Positions 25,967 to 35,080 of a stretch of DNA of 64,000 nt are shown piece after piece. The stretch's first letter is position 1, and every line of letters begins with the position of its first letter. This DNA comes from Kribbella rubisoli (GTDB taxonomy: Bacteria; Actinomycetota; Actinomycetes; Propionibacteriales; Kribbellaceae). Where the stretch lies: assembly GCF_004217145.1 (NCBI RefSeq), contig NZ_SHKR01000012.1, positions 124,001 through 188,000 on the forward strand, written 5' to 3'. Under the pieces are notes generated by a model. The model was not told where the DNA came from, ran no database searches, and worked only from the letters and a program-made list of their open reading frames with translations. The position numbers and the translations under genes are program-made.

Positions 25967-26404
25967 GTGAGGATCGGGGGTGTGGATGAGCCGATCAGAT
26001 TCGATACAAAGATCGCCGTGCTGCTGCGCGACGATCTGGCGGTGTGGCAGCGGTTGAACGTGACTGCGTTCCTGGTCAGCGGGATCGCGGCGACGCACCC
26101 CGAGGTCGTGGGTGAGCCCTACGAAGATGGCGACGGGACCGGCTATCTGCCGATGTTCCGGCAGCCGGTGCTGGTGTTCGAGGGCAGCAAGGAGTTCATG
26201 GCGACCGCCCACGAGCGCGCGCTGCGTCGCGAGCTCGAGCATGCCGTCTTCACCCAGGATTTGTTTGCTACGGGCAACGACCGCGACAATCGCGCGGCGG
26301 TGAAGGCGGTGTCGACCGCGGACCTCGACCTGGTCGGGATCGCCTGCTACGGGCCGAAGAACGCGGTCGACAAGGTGCTCAAGGGCGCCGCCATGCACCA
26401 CTGA
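25967..26404 (+). CDS. DUF2000 family protein
   Basis: Up to 145 residues; recognised as DUF2000 by the FDTKIAVLLRDDLAVWQRLNV start, the central PVLVFEGS and a C-terminal DLDLVGIACYGP strand. Small soluble proteins of unknown function, structurally peptidyl-tRNA hydrolase 2-like by report. Starts: GTG 25967, or GTG 25982 (MDEPIRF) with a GGGGG run directly before it, which gives the usual N terminus. Its last 26 bases overlap the convergent oxidoreductase gene. Confidence 0.8.
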   Translation: MRIGGVDEPIRFDTKIAVLLRDDLAVWQRLNVTAFLVSGIAATHPEVVGEPYEDGDGTGYLPMFRQPVLVFEGSKEFMATAHERALRRELEHAVFTQDLFATGNDRDNRAAVKAVSTADLDLVGIACYGPKNAVDKVLKGAAMHH

Positions 26405-27614
26405 GATACCGCTCCGGCGCAAACGGCTGCAGCTCCGGCGACCGTACGTCGTCCAGCACCAGCGGTACGACGTGTCGCGCGGTCCCGGGCGCCAACGTCA
26501 ACCCGAGCATGCCGTGCCCGGTGGCGACGTACAGCCCGCGGTGGCCGGGGATCGCCCCGATCAACGGCAGGCTGTCCGGCGTCGCGGGCCGCATGCCGGC
26601 GAACGTCGCCGTCGACAACCCCGGTCGCCAGTCGGCGAAGTACGGCGTGGTCCGATCGAGTACTGCGGCCAGCCGGCGTTCCGTGATCGGACCGCCCGGC
26701 CGACCGAGGTCGAGCCGCGCCGCAACCCGCACGCCGTCCGCGAACGGCGTCACCGCGATACTCGGCTCGACGAGCTTCACGGCCAGCTGGGGAGCCAGAC
26801 CCGTTCCCGGTGTGGTGATGCTGTAACCGGTTGCTGCCAGCAACGGTATCCGTACGCCGAGCACGGCCAGCAACTCGGTCGACCAAGCACCCGCGGCAAC
26901 GAGCAGCCGATCCGCACTGAACCGCCCGACGCTGGTCTCGACATCCCACCCCGGCCGCAGTCTGCTGACCGTTGCATTGACCAAGCGGCCGGTGAATTGC
27001 TCCCGGAGTGCCTTCAAGACTTGCTCGGGCCGCACCTGGACTTCATCGACTGCGTGCACGGCCCCGATGACGGCCGGACCCAATGCAGGCTCCCTTAGAC
27101 GCGCCGACGGCCCGTCGAGGATGTCGTAGCCGCCCTTGTATCCGGCCGCCGTCGTCGCCTCGGCCAACTGCGCGACCTCGTCCAACCCGGCCTGCGTCAG
27201 CGCGGTCATCAACAACCCGGTCTGCCGCAGTTCCAGGTCGGACGTCTCCTGCAACCGGTTGAAGTCGTCCACACACCCCGCCCCGAGATCCAGTACGGCG
27301 CGCAGCCCAGCGGCGTACTGGATGGCCGAACCGCTCCGCACGAACCCGACGATCCACCGCAACAACGTCGACGTCAGCCGCGGCGCAACGCTGAACGGCG
27401 CCTCACGATGCAGCACCTGACGTGCGGAGTGCAGCAGGACACCCGGCCCCGACAACGGCGCCGAGAGCGCCGGGACGACCCAGCCGGCCGCGGCCGGCGA
27501 GGCGAATCCGCTCTGCGGTCCGGCGTCCAGCACGGTGACGTCGGCGCCCGCCTCGGCCAGGGCGACGGCGGACCACAGGCCGATGACGCCGCCGCCGATC
27601 ACGATGATGCGCAT
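26379..27614 (-). CDS. FAD-dependent oxidoreductase, DadA/D-amino-acid dehydrogenase type
   Basis: 411 residues of the DAO fold. The N-terminal dinucleotide-binding GGGVIGLWSA (residues 7-16) is followed by a substrate domain and a C-terminal GHGMLGLTLAPGTARHV FAD-contact segment. DadA-like enzymes oxidise D-amino acids to keto acids. The start at 27614 abuts the stop of the ABC ATPase gene (27615), so it is the last gene of the transporter operon, which supports imported amino acids as its substrate. D-specificity is inferred from family and from the nearby D-aminopeptidase. Confidence 0.87.
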   Translation of the reverse strand: MRIIVIGGGVIGLWSAVALAEAGADVTVLDAGPQSGFASPAAAGWVVPALSAPLSGPGVLLHSARQVLHREAPFSVAPRLTSTLLRWIVGFVRSGSAIQYAAGLRAVLDLGAGCVDDFNRLQETSDLELRQTGLLMTALTQAGLDEVAQLAEATTAAGYKGGYDILDGPSARLREPALGPAVIGAVHAVDEVQVRPEQVLKALREQFTGRLVNATVSRLRPGWDVETSVGRFSADRLLVAAGAWSTELLAVLGVRIPLLAATGYSITTPGTGLAPQLAVKLVEPSIAVTPFADGVRVAARLDLGRPGGPITERRLAAVLDRTTPYFADWRPGLSTATFAGMRPATPDSLPLIGAIPGHRGLYVATGHGMLGLTLAPGTARHVVPLVLDDVRSPELQPFAPERYLSGAWRRP

Positions 27615-28382
27615 CTACTGCCCCGCCGCGTAGGAGGCAAGGAACGTCCGCGTCCGTAGTTCCTGCGGTTTGCCGAGTACGTCGGCCGGCGCACCCTGCT
27701 CGACGATCTTGCCGCCGTCGACGAACACCACCCAGTCCGCCACGTCCCGCGCGAACGGCAGCTCGTGCGTGACCAGCACCATCGTCATCCCGTCCGCGGC
27801 CAGCTCGCGCATCACCCGCAGTACCTCGGCCGTCGACTCCGGGTCGAGCGACGACGTCGGCTCGTCGAACAGCAGGACGGACGGCTTCAGCGCCAGCGCC
27901 CGCGCGATCGCGACGCGTTGCTGCTCACCACCCGACATCTGCTCCGGATACGCCAGCGCTCGATGGGCCAGCCCGACACGGCGCAACAGCTGCACCGCCC
28001 GCTCCAGCGCGTCCTTCTCGGGTACGCCGGCCCGCAGCTGCGCGAGCATCACGTTCTCGACCGCGGTCAGATGCGGGAAGAGGTTGAACCGCTGGAAGAC
28101 CATGCCGACCGACTGCCGCAGCTTCGCGAGGTCGCGGCACTCCATCGAAGATCCCTTGAAGATCGTCTCGCCGGCCACCTCGAGCAGCCCGTGGTCCGGC
28201 CGCTCGAGCAGGTTCAGGCAGCGCAGCAGCGTCGTCTTGCCGCCGCCGCTCTGGCCGATGATCGCGACGATCTTCTGGTTCCGGACGTTGAGGCTCACGC
28301 CGTCGAGCACCAGCCGCCCGTCGAAGGACTTGTTCAGGTTCTCGATCCGTACGACGACATCGCTCAAAGCTCTGACGTTCAT
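27615..28382 (-). CDS. Polar amino acid ABC transporter ATPase
   Basis: 255 residues. Walker A GQSGGGKTT (near residue 43), Q-loop VFQRFNLFPH, signature MSGGEQQRVAIARAL and Walker B VLLFDEPTSSLDPES, followed by the switch VTHELPFA. This is the GlnQ/HisP class that powers uptake of polar amino acids. The start overlaps the permease stop by 4 bases (ATGA, 28379-28382), a sign of translational coupling. Cytoplasmic partner of the single permease upstream. Confidence 0.94.
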   Translation of the reverse strand: MNVRALSDVVVRIENLNKSFDGRLVLDGVSLNVRNQKIVAIIGQSGGGKTTLLRCLNLLERPDHGLLEVAGETIFKGSSMECRDLAKLRQSVGMVFQRFNLFPHLTAVENVMLAQLRAGVPEKDALERAVQLLRRVGLAHRALAYPEQMSGGEQQRVAIARALALKPSVLLFDEPTSSLDPESTAEVLRVMRELAADGMTMVLVTHELPFARDVADWVVFVDGGKIVEQGAPADVLGKPQELRTRTFLASYAAGQ

Positions 28383-29107
28383 GCCGAGGCTCCTTCCAGC
28401 ATCGCCCGCGCCGCCTTCAGCCGTCGACGACGCCGAGGCGTGAGCGGCACACCGGCCCGGATCTTCCGCTCAAGCCAGAGCAGGCCCTGGGACAGCGGAT
28501 AGCAGAGCACGAAGTAGATCGCCGCGATCACGAGGTACACCTCGAGCGCGCGGAAGGTCGCCGACGTGATCAGCCGGCCCTCGGACATCAGCTCGGCCGC
28601 CGAGATCGTGACCAGCAGCGACGTGGATTTGAGCAGGTCGACGAGCATCGTGTTCGTACCCGGCAGCGCCGAGCGCAGCGCCTGCGGGAACACGACGTAC
28701 GCGAAGGTGCTGACCTTGCCGAGACCGAGTGCCTCGGACGCTTCCTGCTGACCGGCGTGGACGCCGGCGATCGCGGACCGGAAGATCTCCGACAGGTACG
28801 CCGCGTAGAAGACGATCAGGCTCACGCAGCCGGCGCTGAACACGCCGAGCTTCAGGCCGACGGACGCGAGACCGAAGTACGTCACGAAGATGATCGCGAG
28901 CAGCGGGATGTTCTTGAACACCTCGGTGTAGATCGCGGCCGGGATCCGGAGCGCGCGATGGCGGCTGACCCGGAGCAGGGCGAGGGCGAGCCCGAGTGCG
29001 GCCGCGCCGGCGAAGCTCGCGATCGTGTAGAGGACGGTGCGTTCGAGACCGTCCAGGAGGGCCGGCGCGTAGTCCGACCAGGGCACTTGGAACAGTTCGG
29101 CGATCAT
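28379..29107 (-). CDS. Polar amino acid ABC transporter permease
   Basis: 242 residues, HisM/GlnP class. About five membrane segments; the EAA loop reads EASEALGLGKVSTFAYVVFPQALR (near residues 130-155), the contact for the ATPase. There is only one permease gene, so it may form a homodimer. The basic C-terminal tail (TPRRRRRLKAAR) is cytoplasmic. It sits 12 bases downstream of the binding-protein gene. Confidence 0.93.
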   Translation of the reverse strand: MIAELFQVPWSDYAPALLDGLERTVLYTIASFAGAAALGLALALLRVSRHRALRIPAAIYTEVFKNIPLLAIIFVTYFGLASVGLKLGVFSAGCVSLIVFYAAYLSEIFRSAIAGVHAGQQEASEALGLGKVSTFAYVVFPQALRSALPGTNTMLVDLLKSTSLLVTISAAELMSEGRLITSATFRALEVYLVIAAIYFVLCYPLSQGLLWLERKIRAGVPLTPRRRRRLKAARAMLEGASA

Positions 29108-29119
29108 GGCGTTCCCTCC

Positions 29120-30052
29120 TCAGATGGACGGCGGTTGCCAGTCGGCGGGGCGGTCGACGTTCTGCCGAGTTTTGGCGATCTCCGGCGCGGGCTTCAGGAA
29201 CTGGTTCGGGTCGCCGCCGTACTTCTGGATCAGCTTGGTCAGCTCGCCGTTCGCGTACATCGCGCGGATCTGCTCGGAGATCGCCTTCTCCAGCGCGGTC
29301 GCCTGCTTCGGCAGGTAGAACGCGGTCATGTACTGCTGGAAGTACTGGTACGCCGGATGCGCAGCGACGTCGGCGGCCGTCGGCGGAGTGAGGTACTGCG
29401 TCTCGACCTTGAGCTCGGGGCGTTCCTTCTGGGCCGCGAGGACGAGCAGCGGGTCGAGGAAGCCGACGTTGATCCGGCCCGCACCGAGGTCGTCGAAGAC
29501 GCCGTTGCCGTCCGGGTACGCGTGCAGCTTGGCGCCGGGTACGGCCTGGATCGACTTCACCCACACGTAGCCCTCGACGGTGCCGAGGTTCTTGCCCTCC
29601 AGGTCCTTCACCGTCTGGTAGTGCTCACCGGCGCGGACGGCCATCGCGGGTGGGGAGTAGTACGGCGGGTCGGTGAACAGGCCCTGTTTCTGCCGCTCCG
29701 CGGTCCACGCGACGCCGCCGATGGTGATGTCGACGCGGCGGGACTGGACACTCGCCAGCATGCCGGCGAAGTCGGTCAGCTCGGGTTTGACCTTCAGCCC
29801 GAGCTTGTCCGCGACCGCGTTCAGGATGTCGGCGTCGAGGCCGGACATCTTGTCGCCGACCAGCGAGGTGTACGGCGCGTACGGCTGGATCGCGACCTTG
29901 AGCACCCCGGGTTCGAGGGTGCCGAGCGCCGCGGCCGCGTCCGAGACCGGCGCCTTGGAGTCGTCTCCGCAGGCGGTCAGCGTGGAGACCGCGAGTGCGA
30001 CGACGGCCAGCAGGGGAGCGATCCGGGAGCGTGCATTGAGTGTCTTCGCCAT
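29120..30052 (-). CDS. Amino acid ABC transporter binding lipoprotein
   Basis: 310 residues of family-3 solute-binding protein. The lipobox LTAC places the acylated Cys at residue 28. The body starts LKVAIQPYAPYTSLVGDKMSGLDADIL and contains TIGGVAWTAERQK, the usual ligand-binding landmarks. First gene of the operon with permease, ATPase and the DadA-like oxidase. Divergent from the CdaR-type regulator, with 125 bases between the starts. Confidence 0.93.
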   Translation of the reverse strand: MAKTLNARSRIAPLLAVVALAVSTLTACGDDSKAPVSDAAAALGTLEPGVLKVAIQPYAPYTSLVGDKMSGLDADILNAVADKLGLKVKPELTDFAGMLASVQSRRVDITIGGVAWTAERQKQGLFTDPPYYSPPAMAVRAGEHYQTVKDLEGKNLGTVEGYVWVKSIQAVPGAKLHAYPDGNGVFDDLGAGRINVGFLDPLLVLAAQKERPELKVETQYLTPPTAADVAAHPAYQYFQQYMTAFYLPKQATALEKAISEQIRAMYANGELTKLIQKYGGDPNQFLKPAPEIAKTRQNVDRPADWQPPSI

Positions 30053-30117
30053 GACATGCCTTTCCGTGGCCTCACCCCGATTCCTTCAAGGCTAGGGACG
30101 ACGGGGAGTGCCGTCAT

Positions 30118-30132
30118 TGGACGATCGGTCCA
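30118..30132. promoter_or_regulatory. Candidate operator between CdaR-type gene and amino-acid operon
   Basis: Perfect arms TGGAC and GTCCA separated by GATCG, placed midway in the divergent gap. A symmetric site here could let the adjacent CdaR-type protein control both sides. Confidence 0.4.
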
Positions 30133-30177
30133 TGATCTGGTGACCGGAGGCGAGGTTCGTCGTACGCTTCGTCCAAG

Positions 30178-31359
30178 ATGCTTTCGGCTCCGTTGGCCCA
30201 GCAGATCGCCCGGGACACCTCCGAGGTGATCGGCTACAACGTGCTCATCACCGACGATCGCGGGATCGTGATCGGGAGCGGGGACGCCTCGCGGCTGGGG
30301 AGTTTCCACGAGGCGTCGATCGAAGTGCTCGCCTCCCAGCAGGCGGCCTGGCACACGGCGGCCGAGGCTGCCCGGCTGCGCGGGGTGAAGCCCGGCATGA
30401 CGCTGCCGATCGTGATCGACGGCGAGGCGGTCGGCACGGTCGGCATCACCGGTTCACCACGTCAGGTCCGGCGCTTCGGCCTCGTCGTACGACGGCAGAC
30501 GGAGATCCTGCTGCAGGAGTCGGTCGAACTGCGGTCCCGGCTGCTCCGCGAACGCGCCCTCGAAGAACTCGTCCGCGACATCGGCTCCTTCGACGAAGAC
30601 GTGGTCGACCCCGCCTTCCTAGCCGCCCGCGCCAAAGAACTCGGCTTCGACCTCACCGTTCCCCGCACCGTAATCATCCTCGAAGTAGACGAGCCCGCCC
30701 CGGCCGCGACCGACGTCACGGCAGTCCGGCCAGAACTCCTCCGCACCCTCCGCCAGGCCTTCAGCCCGTCCGACCTGGTAGTGGTGATGACGGCAGGCCG
30801 CTTCGCAGTCCTACCAACGCTGACGACGGGCCACCGGCGGGAGGGCGCAGAGCTGCTGGGCCCGGGCGACGGCGGCAGGCGGCGGGAGCTTGGGGAGGTG
30901 GCTGTTCGGGCGATCGCGTCCGGCCATGGGTTCAGTTCGCGGGCGGGGGTTGGCGGGCCGGCGGTTGGGGTGGTCGCGTTGCGGGAGGCTTATGCGGATG
31001 CGGGGGATGCCTTGCGGTTGGGGAAGGAGTGTGTGCCGGGCGGGGCGGCGTACTTGATTGATGAGTTGCGGGGGCATCAGGTGCTGGCGGCGGTGGGGCA
31101 TCGGGCTCGGGCTCGGTTGCTGAATCTTGCGGCTGGTGAGTTGGCGACGCATCCGGACTGGCTCGAGTTGCGGAGCACGTTGATCGCCTGGTGCGAGAGC
31201 GGCTTCAACCTCGTGCGTACGGCGGAGGCGCTGCACATCCATCGCAATACGCTGATCTACCGGCTGGAGAAGGTCGAACGCCTGACCGGCCAGCCCTGGC
31301 GCGACCACCGCGCCACTCTCACGCTCTACCTGGCCTGCCTGGCATCACAGCTCGGCTAG
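30178..31359 (+). CDS. CdaR-type sugar-diacid-like transcriptional regulator
   Basis: 393 residues. The N-terminal diacid-recognition domain (about 1-135) starts LAQQIARDTSEVIGYNVLITDDRGIVIGSGD, and the C-terminal PucR-type HTH (about 330-388) has AEALHIHRNTLIYRLEKVERLTG. CdaR proteins normally answer to glycerate or sugar diacids and activate neighbouring transport and catabolism genes. Here the divergent neighbour is an amino-acid transporter plus oxidase, so the ligand may be a keto or amino acid. Codon use in bases 30840-31150 is noticeably richer in TTG/GGG than the rest. The stop overlaps the convergent gene as CTAG. Confidence 0.88.
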   Translation: MLSAPLAQQIARDTSEVIGYNVLITDDRGIVIGSGDASRLGSFHEASIEVLASQQAAWHTAAEAARLRGVKPGMTLPIVIDGEAVGTVGITGSPRQVRRFGLVVRRQTEILLQESVELRSRLLRERALEELVRDIGSFDEDVVDPAFLAARAKELGFDLTVPRTVIILEVDEPAPAATDVTAVRPELLRTLRQAFSPSDLVVVMTAGRFAVLPTLTTGHRREGAELLGPGDGGRRRELGEVAVRAIASGHGFSSRAGVGGPAVGVVALREAYADAGDALRLGKECVPGGAAYLIDELRGHQVLAAVGHRARARLLNLAAGELATHPDWLELRSTLIAWCESGFNLVRTAEALHIHRNTLIYRLEKVERLTGQPWRDHRATLTLYLACLASQLG

Positions 31360-32519
31360 CGAGGCGCGAACTTCGTCCAGGTGGCGCCCTCGTCGGTGCT
31401 CAGCACGACCTCCGTCGTACGCCGCTTCGGCACCTCGAATCCGTACATCAAGTGCTCGTCCCCGGCGAGATCAGCGAGGTCACCCGGGTATCCACGATCC
31501 AGGTCGGCCGCCCCCTCCCGCACCCGGTACAGCCGCGGCCGGTCGCCCAGCCGCCCGCCGAGCATCATCGCCGTACCGTCGTCGAAGGCGAGCGGCGGCG
31601 TGTTCAGGCTCTGCGGCGGATGCTGGACGAGCGTCCACGTCTGTCCGCGGTCGGTCGAGATGCGCATCTTCGCGACCGCCTGTCCGCTGTCGCCGACGAT
31701 GACCGAGGTCGACACCAGCGTCTGGCCGTCCGGGCTGACCGCGAGCTTCCCGAGCTGGTTGTGGTTGTCCAGCGCCTGCGACCGCCAGGTCCTCCCGCCG
31801 TCGTCGGTCCACAGGATGTCGGTCCGCCCGACCCCGGTCAGCACCCAGCACCGCCCGCTCGTGTCGCAGACCGGCGAACGGCTACCGCGGGTCTCGAGCA
31901 TCCGGACCGACGACTCCTTGGGGTTCACCACCACGATCCGGCCCGGCACGATCTGGTCGGTCAGGATCTCACCGGGCTCGAACGTCGAGGTGGACAGCCG
32001 GTACCGCAGCCGGGTCAGCACCGGGCCGTCGTACGTCATCCGGAACATCATCGTCGTGTCCCCGGTGAGCGTGCCCTCGCGCGGCGGGGCGACCGCGATC
32101 GCCTCGTCACCGGTCGCCAGCGTCGCGTACGGGACCGGCCACTCCGGCGAGGTCGCACGGGCGCCGTCGCGATCCAGCACTGCGGCGTACCGGCAGTTCG
32201 GGCCGCTCGTGCAGTCGGACCAGCCGGCCGCCCAGCGGTTCCGCGTGACCATCGTCATCGACAGCACCTGCGCCCGCTCGGCGTTCACCACCGCGGTCCC
32301 GGCCCGCCCGGCGGAGGCGGGATCGATGGCCACCGGCCCCGCGTCGGCATCGACCCGGTGCGAGATCCAGAGCACCGTCGTCACGACGACGGACGTCGTG
32401 GCGGCAAGTACGCCGAGCACGAGCAGCGGCGGCTTGCTCCGCGGGATGCCGCAGCGCTCCAGCAGCTCGACCAGCCGGGGGTAGTGCCGGTCGACGAACT
32501 CACGTACGCGCTGCTGCAC
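31356..32519 (-). CDS. Membrane-anchored Asp-box (BNR/sialidase-like) beta-propeller protein
   Basis: About 387 residues, not assigned to a characterised family. A short cytoplasmic N terminus is followed by one hydrophobic helix (near residues 33-53, LLVLGVLAATTSVVVTTVLWI) and an extracellular domain with at least three Asp-box motifs (TDDGGRTW, STDRGQTW, STDEGATW), as in sialidase-like propellers. Four cysteines (GWSDCTSGPNCR and VCDTSGRCW) suggest disulfides. No sialidase active-site arginine triad was confirmed. Start taken as GTG 32519, after a GGGGGG run; GTG 32525 and the longer frame to 32579 are alternatives. Confidence 0.7.
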   Translation of the reverse strand: MQQRVREFVDRHYPRLVELLERCGIPRSKPPLLVLGVLAATTSVVVTTVLWISHRVDADAGPVAIDPASAGRAGTAVVNAERAQVLSMTMVTRNRWAAGWSDCTSGPNCRYAAVLDRDGARATSPEWPVPYATLATGDEAIAVAPPREGTLTGDTTMMFRMTYDGPVLTRLRYRLSTSTFEPGEILTDQIVPGRIVVVNPKESSVRMLETRGSRSPVCDTSGRCWVLTGVGRTDILWTDDGGRTWRSQALDNHNQLGKLAVSPDGQTLVSTSVIVGDSGQAVAKMRISTDRGQTWTLVQHPPQSLNTPPLAFDDGTAMMLGGRLGDRPRLYRVREGAADLDRGYPGDLADLAGDEHLMYGFEVPKRRTTEVVLSTDEGATWTKFAPR

Positions 32520-32541
32520 AATCACCCCCCGGGCTGACGAG

Positions 32542-32571
32542 CAGCCCCTGTCCTCGCGAGGGCAGAGGCTG
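32542..32571. terminator. Hairpin after sdhB
   Basis: Two 15-base arms (CAGCCCCTGTCCTCG and its near complement, two mismatches) face each other with almost no loop. They lie 54 bases past the sdhB stop, at the 5' end of the next minus-strand gene. Probably the end of the sdh transcript. Confidence 0.55.
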
Positions 32572-32624
32572 CGTGGCACACGAATTGGCCGGGATGAAGT
32601 TTAAGCGACGGCGGGCGCAGCCGA

Positions 32625-33329
32625 TCACACCCGGCGGAAGATGAGGGCGCGCTTCACTTCCTGGATGGCCTTGGTGACCTCGATGCCGCGGGGGCAGGCG
32701 TCGGTGCAGTTGAAGGTGGTCCGGCAGCGCCAGACGCCTTCCTTGTCGTTCAGGATCTCCAGCCGCTGCTCGGTGCCCTCGTCGCGGCTGTCGAAGATGA
32801 ACCGGTGCGCGCCGACGATCGCCTGCGGGCCGAAGTACTGGCCGTCGGACCAGAACACCGGGCAGGACGTCGTACAGGCGGCGCACAGGATGCACTTGGT
32901 GGTGTCGTCGAAGCGGTCCCGGTCGGCCTGCGACTGGATCCGCTCCCGGGTCGGCTCGTGACCGCTGGTGACCAGGAACGGCATCACCGCGCGGTACGCC
33001 TCGAAGAACGGGTCCATGTCGACGACCAGGTCCTTGAGCACCGTCAGGCCCTTGATCGGCTCGACGGTGATCTCCTTGTCCGGGCTCAGGTCCTTGATCA
33101 GCGTCTTGCAGGCCAGCCGGTTCCGGCCGTTGATCCGCATCGCGTCCGAGCCGCAGACACCGTGCGCGCAGGACCGCCGGAACGTCAGCGTGCCGTCCTG
33201 CTCCCACTTGATCTTGTGCAGGGCGTCCAGCACCCGGTCGGTCGGCTGCAGCGTGACGGAGTACGTCTTCCACTCGGCCTCGTCGACGACCTCAGGGTTG
33301 TACCGCAGGATCTTGACCTTGACGTCCAT
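32625..33329 (-). CDS. sdhB: Succinate dehydrogenase iron-sulfur subunit
   Basis: 234 residues. The [2Fe-2S] cysteines are in RRSCAHGVCGSDAMRINGRNRLAC. The [4Fe-4S] and [3Fe-4S] ligands are in CILCAACTTSCP, the WRCRTTFNC stretch and TDACPRGI. It passes electrons from the SdhA flavin to the quinone site. Its start and the sdhA stop share one base (33329). Last gene of the sdhCDAB operon, encoding respiratory complex II of the TCA cycle. Confidence 0.96.
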   Translation of the reverse strand: MDVKVKILRYNPEVVDEAEWKTYSVTLQPTDRVLDALHKIKWEQDGTLTFRRSCAHGVCGSDAMRINGRNRLACKTLIKDLSPDKEITVEPIKGLTVLKDLVVDMDPFFEAYRAVMPFLVTSGHEPTRERIQSQADRDRFDDTTKCILCAACTTSCPVFWSDGQYFGPQAIVGAHRFIFDSRDEGTEQRLEILNDKEGVWRCRTTFNCTDACPRGIEVTKAIQEVKRALIFRRV

Positions 33330-35071
33330 CAGTACTTGCGCTCCATCGGCTTGTAACGGGTCTGGACGACCGGTTTGTAGTCGAGCCGGATCGTCTCGTT
33401 GCCGTCGGCATCTACCTCGCGGTACGCCATCGTGTGCCGCATGAAGTTGACGTCGTCGCGGGTGGCGTAGTCCTCGCGGAAGTGCCCGCCGCGGGACTCC
33501 TTGCGCTCCAGCGCCGACACCACCAGCACCTCGGCCAGATCGAGCAGGAAGCCGAGCTCGACCGCCTCGAGCAGGTCGGTGTTGAACCGCTTGCCCTTGT
33601 CCTGGACGGCGACGTCGGCGAACCGGAGCTTGAGCGCCTCGAGGTCGACCAGCGCCTGCTTCAGCGAGCCCTCGGTCCGATACACCTGCGCGTTCAGGTC
33701 CATCGTCGCCTGCAGGTCCGACCGGATCGCCGCGATCCGCTCCTCACCCGTCGAGTTGCGCAGCCCCTCGACCAGCTCCACGACGTACTTCTCCGGCTCC
33801 GCGGGCAGCTCCTCGAAGGACGCGGTTTCGGCGTACTCCGCGGCCGCGATCCCCGCCCGCCGGCCGAACACGTTGATGTCGAGCAGCGAGTTCGTGCCGA
33901 GGCGGTTCGCACCGTGCACCGAGACGCACGCGACCTCGCCGGCCGCGTACAGGCCCGGGATCACATCATCGTTGTTGGCCAGGGCCTCGCCCTTGATGTT
34001 GGTCGGGATGCCGCCCATCGCGTAGTGCGCGGTCGGGAACACCGGGATCTGCTCGGTGTACGGCTCCACGCCCAGATACGTCCGCGCGAACTCGGTGATG
34101 TCCGGGAGCTTCGCGTCGATGTGGGCGGGCTCGAGGTGGGTCAGGTCGAGCATCACGTACGCGCCGTCCGGACCGCAGCCGCGACCTTCACGGACCTCGT
34201 TCGCCATCGCGCGGGCGACCATGTCCCGCGGCGCCAGGTCCTTCACGGTCGGCGCGTAGCGCTCCATGAAACGCTCGTTGTCCTTGTTCCGCAGGATGCC
34301 GCCCTCGCCGCGGGCCGCTTCCGACAGCAGTACGCCGAGCCCCGCCAGGCCGGTCGGGTGGAACTGGAAGAACTCCATGTCCTCCAGCGGCAGGCCCTTC
34401 CGCCACACGATGCCCATGCCGTCGCCGGTCAGCGTGTGCGCGTTGGACGTCGTCCGGAAGACCTTGCCGAAACCGCCGGACGCGAAGATCACGGACTTGG
34501 CCGAGAACACGTGCAGCTCGCCGGTGGCCAGCTCGTACGCGACCACGCCGCTCGCCTTGCCATCGGTCATCAGCAGGTCGAGAACGTAGTACTCGTTGAA
34601 GAATTCGACATTCTGCTTGATGCACTGCTGGTAGAGCGTCTGCAGGATCATGTGGCCGGTACGGTCCGCGGCGAAGCACGACCGCCGTACGACGGCCTCG
34701 CCGTGGTTGCGGGTGTGGCCGCCGAAGAACCGCTGGTCGATCTTGCCCTCGGCGGTCCGGTTGAACGGCAGGCCCATCTTCTCCAGGTCGAGGACCGCGT
34801 CGACGGCCTCGCGGCACATCACCTCGGCCGCGTCCTGGTCGACCAGGAAGTCACCGCCCTTGACCGTGTCGAAGGTGTGCCACTCCCAGTTGTCCTCCTC
34901 GACGTTGGCCAGCGCGGCGCACATGCCGCCCTGGGCCGCGCCGGTGTGCGACCGGGTCGGGTAGAGCTTGGTGAGTACGGCGGTCCGGGTCCGCTTGCTC
35001 GACTCGAGAGCGGCCCGCATTCCTGCGCCGCCCGCGCCGACGATGATGACGTCGTACTGGTGCTGCTGCAT
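33329..35071 (-). CDS. sdhA: Succinate dehydrogenase flavoprotein subunit
   Basis: 580 residues. FAD-binding GAGGAGMRAALESS (residues 12-25), the covalent-flavin region RSHTGAAQGGMCAAL, and catalytic segments GGHTRNHGEAVVRRSCFAADRTGHM and HGANRLGTNSLLD. It oxidises succinate to fumarate at the cytoplasmic face of the membrane. The sdhD stop lies 9 bases upstream of its ATG. A 712-codon open frame on the opposite strand is a composition artefact. Confidence 0.97.
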   Translation of the reverse strand: MQQHQYDVIIVGAGGAGMRAALESSKRTRTAVLTKLYPTRSHTGAAQGGMCAALANVEEDNWEWHTFDTVKGGDFLVDQDAAEVMCREAVDAVLDLEKMGLPFNRTAEGKIDQRFFGGHTRNHGEAVVRRSCFAADRTGHMILQTLYQQCIKQNVEFFNEYYVLDLLMTDGKASGVVAYELATGELHVFSAKSVIFASGGFGKVFRTTSNAHTLTGDGMGIVWRKGLPLEDMEFFQFHPTGLAGLGVLLSEAARGEGGILRNKDNERFMERYAPTVKDLAPRDMVARAMANEVREGRGCGPDGAYVMLDLTHLEPAHIDAKLPDITEFARTYLGVEPYTEQIPVFPTAHYAMGGIPTNIKGEALANNDDVIPGLYAAGEVACVSVHGANRLGTNSLLDINVFGRRAGIAAAEYAETASFEELPAEPEKYVVELVEGLRNSTGEERIAAIRSDLQATMDLNAQVYRTEGSLKQALVDLEALKLRFADVAVQDKGKRFNTDLLEAVELGFLLDLAEVLVVSALERKESRGGHFREDYATRDDVNFMRHTMAYREVDADGNETIRLDYKPVVQTRYKPMERKY

Positions 35072-35080
35072 GAAGTTCCT

